This document shows positions 19,335 to 28,176 of a stretch of DNA of 44,945 bases, one piece after another. Source of the stretch: a virus. Under the pieces are notes generated by a model. The model saw nothing but the letters and a program-made list of their open reading frames with translations. It did no database searches and was not told the origin of the DNA. The position numbers and the translations under genes are program-made. The stretch covers positions 1 to 44,945 of IMG/VR virus record IMGVR_UViG_3300020215_000018. One strand, written 5' to 3'. Positions within the stretch are counted from its first letter, which is position 1, and every line of letters begins with the position of its first letter.

Positions 19335-19838
19335 GTGAGCACGATGTCCCTGCCTCGCCTGGAGGTGTCCATGCAGCCCGCCCCCATCCCCCTCGACATC
19401 TTCACCGCCTACCTGGTCACCGGGGACCACTGGCGGGCGGGGCGCGCGCTCACGGCCCTGCGTCGCCACCAGGAGGGCTATGTGGGGCCGATGAACACCG
19501 TCAGCCGGGACGGGCAGCACGTGGCCGCCGTGAAGTTGCACCCCGACTTCGTGGATCACCTGGACCACGAGCAACACGTGACGCCGCGCTTGCGTCAGCG
19601 CTGGGATGCCGTCGAGTGGGCGATGCGCGAGGTGGAGGGCGAGGAGAAGCACGAGTGCATCGAGGCGTTGCGCTACTTCCTGACGCCCGACTACCGCCGC
19701 CGCAAGAGCGCGCGCGCCCAGGCCATCGCGTGGGATATCGCGGAGTCGACCCTGTGGAGCCGCCGGGACATCGGCGTTCGGCTCGTCTGGGAAGAGCTGC
19801 GGCTGGCCGGTAAGGCCGGTCTCTGGGCATCGATGTAG
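19335..19838 (+). CDS. Late regulator candidate
   Basis: 167 residues from GTG 19335 with GGAGGAG upstream. Residues 75-165 are helical with an HTH-like end: LRQRWDAVEWAMREVEGEEK, YFLTPDYRRRKSARAQAIAW, then IAESTLWSRRDIGVRLVWEE. This 'helical protein with basic HTH at the end of the early operon' matches the place and rough shape of phage late activators or antiterminators. No specific family is recognised, so the role is inferred from position. Confidence 0.5.
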   Translation: MSTMSLPRLEVSMQPAPIPLDIFTAYLVTGDHWRAGRALTALRRHQEGYVGPMNTVSRDGQHVAAVKLHPDFVDHLDHEQHVTPRLRQRWDAVEWAMREVEGEEKHECIEALRYFLTPDYRRRKSARAQAIAWDIAESTLWSRRDIGVRLVWEELRLAGKAGLWASM

Positions 19839-19887
19839 CTTGACTGGAGTCCGGTCGGAGTCAGATTGGAGCCAGGATGTAGCTTGA
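19832..19887. repeat. Two direct repeats upstream of late genes
   Basis: GATGTAGCTTGA at 19832-19843 and 19876-19887, 44 bp apart (close to four helical turns). The first overlaps the stop of the late-regulator candidate. They may be activator sites for a late promoter. Confidence 0.5.
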
Positions 19888-20006
19888 TCGTAGTCACGGT
19901 GGAGTCGATGACCGCTCCCAGGCCTTAATGTGGCAGGCATCGGTTCACGTCACCGCACACACGGCAGGGCCCTCGCTTCGGCGGGGGCTCGCTGCTTTGG
20001 AGGCCC
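19839..20006. other. Early/late intergenic interval
   Basis: 168 bp with no gene. It holds most of the repeat pair above, TTGACT at 19840-19845 as a possible -35, and a hairpin CCCTCGC-TTCG-GCGGGGG (19970-19987) with a TTCG loop that may end early transcripts or protect the late message. Confidence 0.5.
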
Positions 20007-20156
20007 ATGCTGCTCTTCGTCGAAGCGTTCACGAAGCCCGCGAGGGAAGATGCCGCCGTGCTGCGCGCCGTGGCCGACGGCTACCACGTGGTCTGCACGA
20101 ACGAGCATCTCACGCACACCGTGGTCACGATGCTGCCGGAGGGCGTGGAAGCGTGA
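20007..20156 (+). CDS. Small hypothetical protein, first late-side gene
   Basis: 49 residues. TTTGGAGG before ATG 20007. Sequence FVEAFTKPAREDAAVLRAVA, then GYHVVCTNEHLTHTVVTMLP. Its stop overlaps the next GTG. No family recognised. Confidence 0.55.
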   Translation: MLLFVEAFTKPAREDAAVLRAVADGYHVVCTNEHLTHTVVTMLPEGVEA

Positions 20157-20446
20157 GCACCATTCAGAGCGGCATCGAGTTCGAGGGCGGCGTGGCGGTG
20201 CCCTGGGTGTCCATCGAGGAGGACGAGGCCGACGAGAACGGCATGGTCGACGTGATACGCACCTCCACGGTGGAGGAATTGCGCGAGCTCGTGGAGCAGG
20301 GGCAGCGTGCTCTCGCCGCGGCGGAGGCCATCAACCGCTCGCCCGCCACCAAGTGGCCGCCAGTGAAGCTGCCTTCGCCGGAGCCGCGCCCGATCATGCA
20401 GACCGTGCATTACGGCGTTAGCACGTACCCGTGGGGGCAACTATGA
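20153..20446 (+). CDS. Hypothetical acidic protein
   Basis: 97 residues, GTG overlapping the previous stop; longer frames overlap upstream genes. Beta start (IEFEGGVAVPWVSIEEDEAD), then helix (VEELRELVEQGQRALAAAEA) and a Pro-rich end. No family recognised. Confidence 0.6.
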   Translation: MSTIQSGIEFEGGVAVPWVSIEEDEADENGMVDVIRTSTVEELRELVEQGQRALAAAEAINRSPATKWPPVKLPSPEPRPIMQTVHYGVSTYPWGQL

Positions 20447-20646
20447 GCGCCCGCGCGGTCAGCGCCTACGAGGCCGACGTGAAGCAGCACGCGAGCCGCC
20501 TGCAGCGCATCGGCCTGCAGCTTCGCCTGGACGGCAAGGACCTCGTGATGCGCGGCCCCGCCTCCATCTGCAGCGACGACACCCGCGCCTGGGTCTCCGA
20601 GCACCGCGAGGTCATCGTCGGCCTGCTCGAGCGAGGGGAGTTGTAG
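20443..20646 (+). CDS. TubC-docking-like small protein
   Basis: 67 residues, ATGA overlap. RLQRIGLQLRLDGKDLVMRG, then WVSEHREVIVGLLERGE matches the short alpha-beta-beta-alpha pattern of TubC N-terminal docking-like domains ('GxxLxLDGxxLxxxGP ... xLxxHxxxLLxLL'), often found as stand-alone phage proteins. Role unknown. Confidence 0.6.
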   Translation: MSARAVSAYEADVKQHASRLQRIGLQLRLDGKDLVMRGPASICSDDTRAWVSEHREVIVGLLERGEL

Positions 20647-20649
20647 GGT

Positions 20650-21171
20650 GTGGCGAACTGGCAGCGCATCCGCGAAGCGTACGCGGCCGGCAAGGGCACC
20701 TATGCCCAGCTGGCTCGCAAGTACAATGTCAATCTCTCGACCCTGCAAAAGCGCGCCAATCGCGAAGGTTGGACCAGCGACTTGCAACGGGTATGCAACG
20801 AGGTTGCAACCGGGCTTCCTCACCGCATTGCCGATTCCCTGCTGGGCGAAGCGGAGCGACGAGCGCGGCTCCAACTCGCCGATGTGGACCGGGCCCGCGG
20901 GTTCCTGGCTGCTTCTACTCCCGACGGCCCGGCCGAAATCGGGCACTGGGTCCGCGCGGCCCGCGGCGTGGCCGACCTCGAGCGCCTGGCCCTCAACATC
21001 CCGCCCCCGGCCCACGAGCGCCGCGAGCCCGAGCCGCCCATCATTCCCGGGCAGGGTAGCGTGGAGACTCCCCCCTCGCCCGTCGCACCTGCCACGCCCG
21101 AGCCGCCTCCCCAGCGAGAGCCGCGCGATCCGAAAGAGTCCTTGCGCCTCTATCGGGAAGGGCTGGGGTAA
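20650..21171 (+). CDS. terS: Terminase small subunit
   Basis: 173 residues from GTG 20650. The N-terminus WQRIREAYAAGKGTYAQLARKY, then NLSTLQKRANREGW is the helix-turn-helix of phage small terminases, which bind the packaging start site. Residues 45-110 are helical (oligomerisation); the rest is Pro-rich and ends ESLRLYREGLG. One small gene separates it from the large terminase. A pac site would usually lie in or near this gene. Confidence 0.78.
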   Translation: MANWQRIREAYAAGKGTYAQLARKYNVNLSTLQKRANREGWTSDLQRVCNEVATGLPHRIADSLLGEAERRARLQLADVDRARGFLAASTPDGPAEIGHWVRAARGVADLERLALNIPPPAHERREPEPPIIPGQGSVETPPSPVAPATPEPPPQREPRDPKESLRLYREGLG

Positions 21172-21174
21172 CGC

Positions 21175-21489
21175 ATGAGCGCGCATCTGACGACCTGGAT
21201 GTCCGGGTGGAGAGGGTCCCTCGCGGACGCCCAGACGACGTGCGAACTGCTGGCCTCTACGTTGGAGCGTGCGCCGGCAGAAGCCGGGCGCGTGGTGCTC
21301 CGGTTCCCGTGGCGGCCGTCCGAACATCGCGACCTACGGCGGTTCTACGATACCTTCGTGCGCGCCGGGTGGTGGCCGACCCTGTGGGAACACGATGACG
21401 CCCGCTGCGAGCTGACCGTCACGGCGGCCAGGAAGGGTGATCGCGCGTCCTTGATTGCCGCGTGGACCGGCCAAGAGGCCTCGACATGA
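21175..21489 (+). CDS. Hypothetical protein between terminase genes
   Basis: 104 residues. Sequence LADAQTTCELLASTLERAPA, RVVLRFPWRPSEHRDLRRFY, RAGWWPTLWEHDDARCELTV: an alpha/beta protein. It overlaps the large terminase start (ATGA). No family recognised; may assist packaging. Confidence 0.55.
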   Translation: MSAHLTTWMSGWRGSLADAQTTCELLASTLERAPAEAGRVVLRFPWRPSEHRDLRRFYDTFVRAGWWPTLWEHDDARCELTVTAARKGDRASLIAAWTGQEAST

Positions 21490-23105
21490 GCGCCGTGCCC
21501 GATCTCCGCGTCATCTGGACGCCGCCCAACCTCTTCGGGGAGATGGAGCGCCGTCGCCGCAATCTCGTCCGCTGCAACGCCGACCCGGAGCTGCAGGCCA
21601 TCGCCAACGAGGCGTGCGCGGCCGACCGCGTGCTCTGGCTGCAGGACTGGGTGTGGACCTACGACCCGCGCCAGCCCGATGCCGTGATGCCCTTCCAACC
21701 CTTCCCGCGTCAGGTGGAGTACCTGGCGTGGCGCGAGGCCCGCAAGGTGGAGCGCAAGCGCGGCGTGGTCGAGAAGAGTCGCGACATGGGCGTGACCTGG
21801 CTCAACGTGGCCGACCAGGTCCACGACTGGCTCTTCCACGACGGGCACGCGGGCGGCTTCGGCTCGCGCAAGGCCGACCTCGTGGACAACGGGGACGACC
21901 CGAAGAGCATCTTCGCGAAGGTGCGCTTCGTGGTCCTCTGGCTGCCCGCGTGGATGCGCCCCAAGGGGTTCGACCCGCGGCGGCACGCCACGCACATGCG
22001 CCTCGTCAACCCGGCGAACGGCAACACGCTCATCGGGGAGGCCGGCGATGACATCGGCCGCGGCGGGCGTACCCGAGTGTTCGACCTCGACGAGGCCGCC
22101 CACGTCGAGCGGCCCCTGTCGGTCGAGGCCGCCCTGTCGGCCAACGCGGACATCATCATCGAGACGAGCACGCCCAAGGGCGGCGGCAACCCCTTCGCCA
22201 AGCGTGCCCGCGGCGGCAAGGTGGCCGTGTTCACGTTCCACTGGCGCGACGACCCGCGCAAGGATGACGCCTGGTACGCGGAGCAGTGCGCGACCCTGGA
22301 CCCGACCATCGTGGCCCAGGAAATCGACATCGACTACGACGCCAGCGTGACCGGCCTCGTCATCCCGATGGGCCTCGTGCGCCCGTCCATCGGCCGCGCG
22401 CCCTACCAGGACGAGCCCGCCGCCATCGTCATCGGCGTGGACGTGGCCGAAGAGGGCCGCGACAAGAGCAGCCACGTGGTGCGCGAGGGGCGCAACGTCT
22501 CCGACCTCGCGGAGTGGCACGGCGCGGACCCGGTGCAGAGCACGAACATCCTCGTGGCGCTGGGCCTGCGCGTCGAGAAGCGCCTGGGCCAAGGGCACAC
22601 GCTCTACTTCGCGGTGGATAAGATCGGCATCGGGTCGGGCGTCGTGGCGGGCCTGCGTGCCTACGTGGCGAAGCGGCAGGCCGACGAACCCGACTGGCAC
22701 CCCTGGGCCGTGCTCGCGGTCGCGGCTAGCGAGACGGCGCCCGAAGTGTCCCCGCCGCACCCCGCTTGTCACCGCCTCAAGGACTGGCTGTGGTGGCAGG
22801 CGCGCGAGTGGTTCCGCGTCGAGTCGCCCAGCCTGCCCGCCGGCGACCTCGGCGAGCAGATGGCCCGCGAGCTGGCCTCGCCGACCTACGACCTCAACAG
22901 CGCCGGCAAGGTCGAGGTCGAGAGCAAGAAGGACCTGGCGAAGCGCGGCATCCCCTCGCCGAACCTCGCCGACGCGCTCGTGCACACCTTCAAGGTGAAG
23001 GCGCAGAAGCCGCCGGCCAAGAGCGAGATGGAGTTGCTGCGCGAGAAGCAGCGGGAGCGCGAGCGCGGTAGCCGCGGCGGCTACGGGTTGAGGTTGAGCC
23101 GATGA
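21486..23105 (+). CDS. terL: Terminase large subunit
   Basis: 539 residues from ATG 21486. ATPase motifs: VVEKSRDMGVTW (Walker A-like, about 94-105), VFDLDEAAHVE (Walker B with catalytic glutamate, about 198-208), then IIIETSTPKG (motif III). Nuclease part: IVIGVDVAEEGRDKSS gives the first acidic residue, FAVDKIGIGSGV the second, PNLADALVHTF the third. It pumps DNA into the prohead through the portal and cuts the concatemer. Length is normal. Confidence 0.93.
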   Translation: MSAVPDLRVIWTPPNLFGEMERRRRNLVRCNADPELQAIANEACAADRVLWLQDWVWTYDPRQPDAVMPFQPFPRQVEYLAWREARKVERKRGVVEKSRDMGVTWLNVADQVHDWLFHDGHAGGFGSRKADLVDNGDDPKSIFAKVRFVVLWLPAWMRPKGFDPRRHATHMRLVNPANGNTLIGEAGDDIGRGGRTRVFDLDEAAHVERPLSVEAALSANADIIIETSTPKGGGNPFAKRARGGKVAVFTFHWRDDPRKDDAWYAEQCATLDPTIVAQEIDIDYDASVTGLVIPMGLVRPSIGRAPYQDEPAAIVIGVDVAEEGRDKSSHVVREGRNVSDLAEWHGADPVQSTNILVALGLRVEKRLGQGHTLYFAVDKIGIGSGVVAGLRAYVAKRQADEPDWHPWAVLAVAASETAPEVSPPHPACHRLKDWLWWQAREWFRVESPSLPAGDLGEQMARELASPTYDLNSAGKVEVESKKDLAKRGIPSPNLADALVHTFKVKAQKPPAKSEMELLREKQRERERGSRGGYGLRLSR

Positions 23106-23350
23106 GCGCGTACGCGATGCTCCGCTCGCTGGGGTTCACGCCTCACCAGGCGGAAGCGATGACGCGCACCGCTGGCCTCTGGGACGAGCAGTGTATGGCC
23201 GACTGGGCCAGGGAGCAGGCGGCCGCCATCGTCGAGGAGTGCCGCCAACAGATGGACGAGGACAACCGGGCCGCGCTAGAGATGCACGAGCGGCTGCGCG
23301 CCAAGGCTGTGTTCCGAGCGAAGGCGCGGCGCGGAGGGTTGACCGGATGA
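23102..23350 (+). CDS. Hypothetical helical protein
   Basis: 82 residues, ATG overlapping the terminase stop. All helical: LRSLGFTPHQAEAMTRTAGL, then WAREQAAAIVEECRQQMDED. The stop overlaps the portal start. No family recognised. Confidence 0.6.
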   Translation: MSAYAMLRSLGFTPHQAEAMTRTAGLWDEQCMADWAREQAAAIVEECRQQMDEDNRAALEMHERLRAKAVFRAKARRGGLTG

Positions 23351-25677
23351 GCGCCCCGACGACCGACCTCCTCCGCGACTACGGCCTGTCCCGCGACCCC
23401 AAGGCGCCCAAGGCCGTGGGCAGCGACGACGACCGCGCCATCGTGGAGCGCGTGCAGGGTCGCCTCAAGGAGGCCCGCGTGGCCGACGAGCGCTACCGCA
23501 AGCGCTCCCTCGAAGGCCTCAAGTACTACGATGACGAGCAATGGGACCCCGACGCCAAGAAGGATGTCGAGGAGCGCGAGCAGGAAGCCATCGTCATCAA
23601 CATGGTCAAGAGCGCGGTCCGCGTGGTCGTGGGCCTGATGCTCGGCCACCCGATGGACTGGCTGGCGAAGCCGATCGGGAAGAACGACGACGGCGTGGCC
23701 GACGTGGCGACCGCCGCCCTCAAGTACGTGGCCGAGGCCAACCTGGCCGAATCGCTCTACAAGCGCGTTTACCACTTCGGCCTCTGCTACGGCGTCGCCT
23801 GGACGCGCACCGGCCGGCGCGTGCGCACCAAGGACCCGCGCCGCGAGCCCGCGCAGATGCGTTTCGTGGACGCGCGCCAGGTGCGCCCCGACCCGGAGAG
23901 CGTGGAGCCCGACGGCGCGGATATGCGCTGGCTCGTGTGGTCCCGGCGCGTCTCGCTCGAGGACGTGAAGCGCAACCCCGCCTGGAAGAAGAAGCTCGCC
24001 GACATCGCGACCCAGGCCGGCGTCTCCGACCCCACGGTGAGCGAGGAGGGCGACAAGGGCAACCGCAACCAGGGCCTCGTCGACCTCACGCCGCCCCAGT
24101 CGATGTGGGATCGCCTGGAGGACTGGAACTACGTCGACAAGGACGTCAGCGGCGACACCACGGTGAAGCGCGTGGTCATCCACGAAATGTGGGAGATCGT
24201 CGACGAAACGGCCTGGCTCTACGAGGGCAAGGACGGCCACCCCGCCGAGTTCGACGGCCCCGAGACCCCGGAGGGCGCGGCGCTGCTCCAGCGCCTCGAC
24301 GCCGCGGGGCAGCTGCGCCGCTACTACGAGGACGAGGTGCCGCGCGTCTACCGGCGCGTGGTCTGCGGCCCCTACCTGCTCGAAAGCGAGCGCACCGACG
24401 ACGAGTTGATCCCGTGGGTGCCGTTCTACTACGAGCGGGACCGCCACGGCGACCCGCGCGCCTTCGTCGCCACGCTCTTCGGCCTCCAGAACGACCTCAA
24501 CTACCGCGCCAGCAAGGCCATCTGGGAGATGAGCGGCCAGCCGATGCGCGTGAGCCCGGAGGTCGTGGCGCGCATGGGCCTGAACAACAGCAGCGCGGCG
24601 GAGCTCGCCCGCGACCCCGGGGCGGTGTGGATTGCCATGCCCGGCGAGGTCGAGTACCTGCAGCGCCAGAACACGGCGACCGACAACGCCGCGATGATGG
24701 AGCAGCGCGAGCGCCAGATCAAGAGCACCAGCGGCGCGAACGATGACCTGCAGGGCACGAACACGCGGGGTGATTCGGGCATCGCGCGCCAGCTCACGAT
24801 GCAGCAGGGCGCCACGATGCAGCGGGACAGCGAGGCGAACCTACGCATGTTCCACAAGTTGCTCGGGATGCAGATGCTGCAACTGCTCCAGCGCCTGCAC
24901 CCCGACGAGTGGACATTCCGCATCACCGACGAGATGGGCGACGACCGCTTCTTCACGGCCAACGCGGTGACGTTCGACCCCGTGACCGGGATGCAGCGCA
25001 AACTCAACGACATGAACGGCGTGCGCTTCGAGGTCACGCTGGACTCGATGCCGGCGACGCCCACGCTGCGCGACCGCGCGGCGGAGGTGTTCGCGCAGAT
25101 GGCGGCGGCCGAGCCCGACCCCATCAAGCGGGCGGTGCTGCAGCGCATCCAGATCGAGGCCGCCAACCTGCCCGGCAAGGGCAAGGCGCTCAAGGCGCTG
25201 GACGAGGCGGAGAAGATGCGGCAGCAGACGCCGCCCCCGCCGCCTCCCCAGAAGACCGTGCGCGACCAGCTCTCCATCGCCTACAAGGACGTGGAGCCGC
25301 AGTATCGCCCGGCGGTGTGGCAGGAGTTCGGCATCCAGGTCGACCCGCAATACGCCGGCACGCCGCCCACCCCGGAGGCGCCCGCCCAGGCCGAGCAGCC
25401 GCCTAGCCTGACGCCCGACGCGGCGATGAAGGCCCAGGTGGACCTCGCCAAGCACGAGCGCACGCTGGCCCACCAGGCCGAGCAGGCCGACCGCGACCGC
25501 TCGCACAAGGTCGACCTGCTCCACGTGCAGCACGGGCTAGGCCTCGAGCAGGCGGAGCACCAGGCCGGCCTCGGCGCGATGGCCGCCGCCCAGAAGCACG
25601 CGCACGGGCTCGCGCAGACCGAGCACGCGGCCAAGGTGGCGCCCAAGCCCGCGCCGCCCAAGGGAGGGAAGAAGTGA
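23347..25677 (+). CDS. Portal protein, P22-like
   Basis: 776 residues from ATG 23347, coupled to the previous stop; longer frames overlap it. N-terminal part: YDDEQWDPDAKK, VINMVKSAVRVVVGLMLGHP; middle: FGLCYGVAWTRTGRR, ILPAM-like VPFYYERDRHGDPRAFVATL, LQNDLNYRASKAIWEMSGQP. The C-terminal 80 residues form a long charged helix (AMKAQVDLAKHERTLAHQAE, VDLLHVQHGLGLEQAEHQAG), like the barrel of P22 gp1. P22 gp1 has 725 residues, so the size fits. It is the DNA channel and connector docking site. Confidence 0.88.
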   Translation: MSAPTTDLLRDYGLSRDPKAPKAVGSDDDRAIVERVQGRLKEARVADERYRKRSLEGLKYYDDEQWDPDAKKDVEEREQEAIVINMVKSAVRVVVGLMLGHPMDWLAKPIGKNDDGVADVATAALKYVAEANLAESLYKRVYHFGLCYGVAWTRTGRRVRTKDPRREPAQMRFVDARQVRPDPESVEPDGADMRWLVWSRRVSLEDVKRNPAWKKKLADIATQAGVSDPTVSEEGDKGNRNQGLVDLTPPQSMWDRLEDWNYVDKDVSGDTTVKRVVIHEMWEIVDETAWLYEGKDGHPAEFDGPETPEGAALLQRLDAAGQLRRYYEDEVPRVYRRVVCGPYLLESERTDDELIPWVPFYYERDRHGDPRAFVATLFGLQNDLNYRASKAIWEMSGQPMRVSPEVVARMGLNNSSAAELARDPGAVWIAMPGEVEYLQRQNTATDNAAMMEQRERQIKSTSGANDDLQGTNTRGDSGIARQLTMQQGATMQRDSEANLRMFHKLLGMQMLQLLQRLHPDEWTFRITDEMGDDRFFTANAVTFDPVTGMQRKLNDMNGVRFEVTLDSMPATPTLRDRAAEVFAQMAAAEPDPIKRAVLQRIQIEAANLPGKGKALKALDEAEKMRQQTPPPPPPQKTVRDQLSIAYKDVEPQYRPAVWQEFGIQVDPQYAGTPPTPEAPAQAEQPPSLTPDAAMKAQVDLAKHERTLAHQAEQADRDRSHKVDLLHVQHGLGLEQAEHQAGLGAMAAAQKHAHGLAQTEHAAKVAPKPAPPKGGKK

Positions 25678-25943
25678 GCGACCCGAAGCAGAGGGCCATC
25701 GAGGCGATCGACGCCGCATTGGCCGCGCTCAACAAGTTGCCCCGCGAGATGGTGCCGGTGTTCACGGTGGAGGTGGATCGGTTCGATCCGCACTTCATCG
25801 CCATCCGCATCGGCCAGGAAGGGCAGCGAATCGCCAACCGCTACACGCTGGCCGGCGTGATGCTGGATCTTGTGGACGAGGCACGCGCCAACAGTGCCGG
25901 GCACTTCGCCACGAAGCGCTACGAGGTGGGAGGTCAGCCGTGA
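25674..25943 (+). CDS. Hypothetical protein after portal
   Basis: 89 residues, GTG overlapping the portal stop (GTGA). RAIEAIDAALAALNKLP (helix), VPVFTVEVDRFDPHFIAIRI (strands), GVMLDLVDEARANS (helix). No family recognised. Confidence 0.6.
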   Translation: MSDPKQRAIEAIDAALAALNKLPREMVPVFTVEVDRFDPHFIAIRIGQEGQRIANRYTLAGVMLDLVDEARANSAGHFATKRYEVGGQP

Positions 25944-26218
25944 CCACCGCCACCGAAGCGCCCGAAGAGGGCGCCAACCTCTACGCGGACAGCCTGGCGA
26001 TGCTCGCCAACGCCATCGCGGAGGTCGGCATCCTCGCGATGCACATGACCCAGGCCGCCGCGTGCGCCCCGGAGAGCGACGAGATGATCGCCCACCACCG
26101 CGCCGCCGCGGTCCACGCCAAGGCGGCCGCCAAGTACATCGCGGGCGTACACGGGGCCCTGACGGACTTCGTGAGCGCCTACCAGCAACCCCGCATCGTT
26201 ACCCCGCATCAGCGGTAG
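25940..26218 (+). CDS. Hypothetical helical protein
   Basis: 92 residues, GTG overlapping the previous stop. NLYADSLAMLANAIAEVGIL and VHAKAAAKYIAGVHGALTDF: helical hairpin with several histidines and methionines. No family recognised. Confidence 0.6.
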   Translation: MTTATEAPEEGANLYADSLAMLANAIAEVGILAMHMTQAAACAPESDEMIAHHRAAAVHAKAAAKYIAGVHGALTDFVSAYQQPRIVTPHQR

Positions 26219-26230
26219 GAGGAGGAACCC

Positions 26231-27019
26231 ATGCCAGCAGGCAACGAAGTCGTCTTGGTCAACAGCACCGGCACGGAGTTGACCGCCGCCACCGGCTTGA
26301 TGGTGCGCGGTGCCGCGGCCGATGGCGCAGCCAAGGCCGGTAACCCGGTGCTCGTCGCTGGGCAAGATGGCACCAACGCCCAGTCGATCCTCACCGACAC
26401 GACCGGCGCCCAGGTGGCGGTCGGCGCCGCGGCGTCGGGCGCGGCCAAGGTCGGCGCCCCCGTCCTCTGCGGCGGCCAGGACGGCACCAACGCCGTCACC
26501 AACCTGGTGGACAGCAGCGGCCGGCAGGTCGTAGTCGGTGGTGCCGCCGACGGTGCGGCCGTGGCCGGGAACCCGGTCCTCGTGGGTGGCACCGACGGCA
26601 CCAACGCTCAGAGCTTCGCCGCCACCACGGGCGGTCAGCAGGTCGTGACCATCCCGGGCACCTGGGCGGTCACGCACTCGCCCGCGGTGAACACGCAGGC
26701 CACGATCTCCCAGGCTGCCGGCGGAGGCACGGTCAAGAACGTCTGCACGAGCATCATCTGTTCGCTGTGCTCGGACGGCGCGCCGACCCCGGAGCTTATC
26801 AAGTTCCACCTGCGCGACGGCGCGACGGGCGCCGGCACCATCCTACAGACCATCGTGCTCTCGCTGGTCGCCACGTCCGGCGACTCCGCGACCTTCGCGG
26901 CCACCGGGCTGAACCTGGTGGGCACGGCGAACACCGCGATGACCCTGGAGTCGGACAGCGCCCCGGGCGCCAACGTCTACGCGGCCGTCGCGATGAGCGG
27001 ATATACGCTGCCGTCGTAA
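26231..27019 (+). CDS. Repeat-containing structural protein (decoration candidate)
   Basis: 262 residues; AGGAGGAG site before the ATG. Residues 24-137 are three tandem 38-residue repeats with the core GAAxxGAAxxGxPVLxGGxDGTNA. The rest (140-262) is a beta-sandwich-like domain (VTHSPAVNTQATISQAAGGG, LQTIVLSLVATSGDS) ending in YAAVAMSGYTLPS. Proteins with this DGTN repeat occur as phage virion surface proteins. It sits before the scaffold and capsid genes, so a capsid decoration or head-fibre role is likely. Confidence 0.65.
   Translation: MPAGNEVVLVNSTGTELTAATGLMVRGAAADGAAKAGNPVLVAGQDGTNAQSILTDTTGAQVAVGAAASGAAKVGAPVLCGGQDGTNAVTNLVDSSGRQVVVGGAADGAAVAGNPVLVGGTDGTNAQSFAATTGGQQVVTIPGTWAVTHSPAVNTQATISQAAGGGTVKNVCTSIICSLCSDGAPTPELIKFHLRDGATGAGTILQTIVLSLVATSGDSATFAATGLNLVGTANTAMTLESDSAPGANVYAAVAMSGYTLPS
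26300..26641 (+). repeat. Three tandem 114-bp coding repeats
   Basis: Encodes the three 38-residue units. The copies differ by many synonymous and some amino-acid changes, so they are old, but GGCACCAACGC recurs in each at the same place. Confidence 0.7.
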
Positions 27020-27046
27020 CCTCTTCGCCTCCCCAACCCCTTCACG

Positions 27047-27080
27047 CCGCCCCGGGCTCGCCAGCCGGGGCGGTTGCTCT
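27047..27080 (+). terminator. Hairpin between repeat protein and scaffold
   Basis: Perfect 9-bp stem CCGCCCCGG (27047-27055) / CCGGGGCGG (27065-27073), followed by TTGCTCTT. It lies in a 179-bp gap that holds a second hairpin (CCCGGG-CTCA-CCCGGG near 27117-27135) and no gene. It may attenuate transcription before the scaffold and capsid. Confidence 0.55.
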
Positions 27081-27198
27081 TCGGCGACTCTCGGCCGGCC
27101 GTCCGCCCCAACGGCCCCCGGGCTCACCCCGGGTTAACGGGTGTGGTTCGTGCGCCCGCCACGCAGAACGGGCCAAACGCAAGGAGGAAGCCAACCCC

Positions 27199-28113
27199 AT
27201 GTCCGACGCAACCCCGGACTTCGCCACGATGAGCGACGCGGACCTGTCCGCCGACCTCGACGCCGACCTGAACGACGCGCCCGCGACCGACGCGGCCGAC
27301 GAGCCCCAGGAGCAGCCCGCCACTCCCGACCCCAAGGACGCCCCTCCCGACGCGGCACAAGACCCCGCGAAGGGCAACGAGGAGGCCCCGAAGGAGAAGG
27401 AGCGGCAAGAGAAGCTGGTCCCGCTCGCCGAGTTGCAGCGCCAACGCGAGCGCGCCCGTGCCGCCGAAGAAGAGGCCGCGCGCTTGCGCCAGGCCGAAGC
27501 CGACCGCCAGGCGCGGCAGGCCGCGGAGCGGGAGCAGGCCGACGTGGATGCCGAGTTCGCCCGGCTGCTCGATGAAGAGGGCCCCGAGGCCGCGGCGGAC
27601 TTCGCCCGGCGCGTGGCCGCTCACCGCGAGCAGCAGGCCCGCCAGCGGGCGGACGAGGCGACCCGGCAGGCCAGGGCGAGCGCCGACGAGGCGGTCAAGC
27701 GGGACCGGTTGCGCATGAGCGCCGACCTGGCCCGCGAGACCCACGGCGAGAAGTTCGATGCGGCCTACGAGGCGCTGTGCAAGGCCTACGAGGTCACGGA
27801 CGCCGCCGGCAACGTCGTCGCCCACGGCTGGGAAGAGGTGGAGCGCCGTGCCGCGCTGCACGCCAACCCGGCCAAGTGGGTGATGGAGCAGGCCGCGCGG
27901 ACGCCGGGCTCGAGTGCCTTCGATGCCGCGGTCGAGAAGGCCGTCACGGAGCGTATGGCTTCCCTCTCCGCGAAGCACCAGCCGCCCCCCAAGGGGGGCC
28001 AGGGCATTGCGCACCTTCCCACGACGACGGGCGAGAGCCGCCCCAAGACGTACCGGGAGATGAGCGACGACGAGCTCGACGCCGAAGAGCGCGATTACGA
28101 GCGCTCTTGGTAG
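27199..28113 (+). CDS. Scaffolding protein
   Basis: 304 residues from ATG 27199 with AAGGAGGAAG upstream. Strongly acidic N-terminus (LSADLDADLNDAPATDAADE), then a long charged coiled coil (about 70-190: RERARAAEEEAARLRQAEAD and following), a helical region, and a mixed-charge C-terminus YREMSDDELDAEERDYERSW. This composition and the place directly before the major capsid gene are typical of scaffold proteins, which shape the prohead and then leave. Confidence 0.78.
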   Translation: MSDATPDFATMSDADLSADLDADLNDAPATDAADEPQEQPATPDPKDAPPDAAQDPAKGNEEAPKEKERQEKLVPLAELQRQRERARAAEEEAARLRQAEADRQARQAAEREQADVDAEFARLLDEEGPEAAADFARRVAAHREQQARQRADEATRQARASADEAVKRDRLRMSADLARETHGEKFDAAYEALCKAYEVTDAAGNVVAHGWEEVERRAALHANPAKWVMEQAARTPGSSAFDAAVEKAVTERMASLSAKHQPPPKGGQGIAHLPTTTGESRPKTYREMSDDELDAEERDYERSW

Positions 28114-28134
28114 TCCGCCCCTGGCCTCCGACGG

Positions 28135-28163
28135 CCCCCGCCCACCCGGCGGGGGCTTCGCAT
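28135..28163 (+). terminator. Hairpin between scaffold and capsid genes
   Basis: Perfect 8-bp stem CCCCCGCC (28135-28142) / GGCGGGGG (28148-28155), then CTTCGCATT. A partial terminator or RNA-stabilising hairpin just upstream of the capsid gene may raise capsid expression. Confidence 0.5.
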
Positions 28164-28176
28164 TAGGAGGTTCCCC

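Noticed and set aside
21345-22985. 546-residue minus-strand frame opposite the large terminase
   Set aside because: Shadow frame; the plus strand has all terminase motifs.
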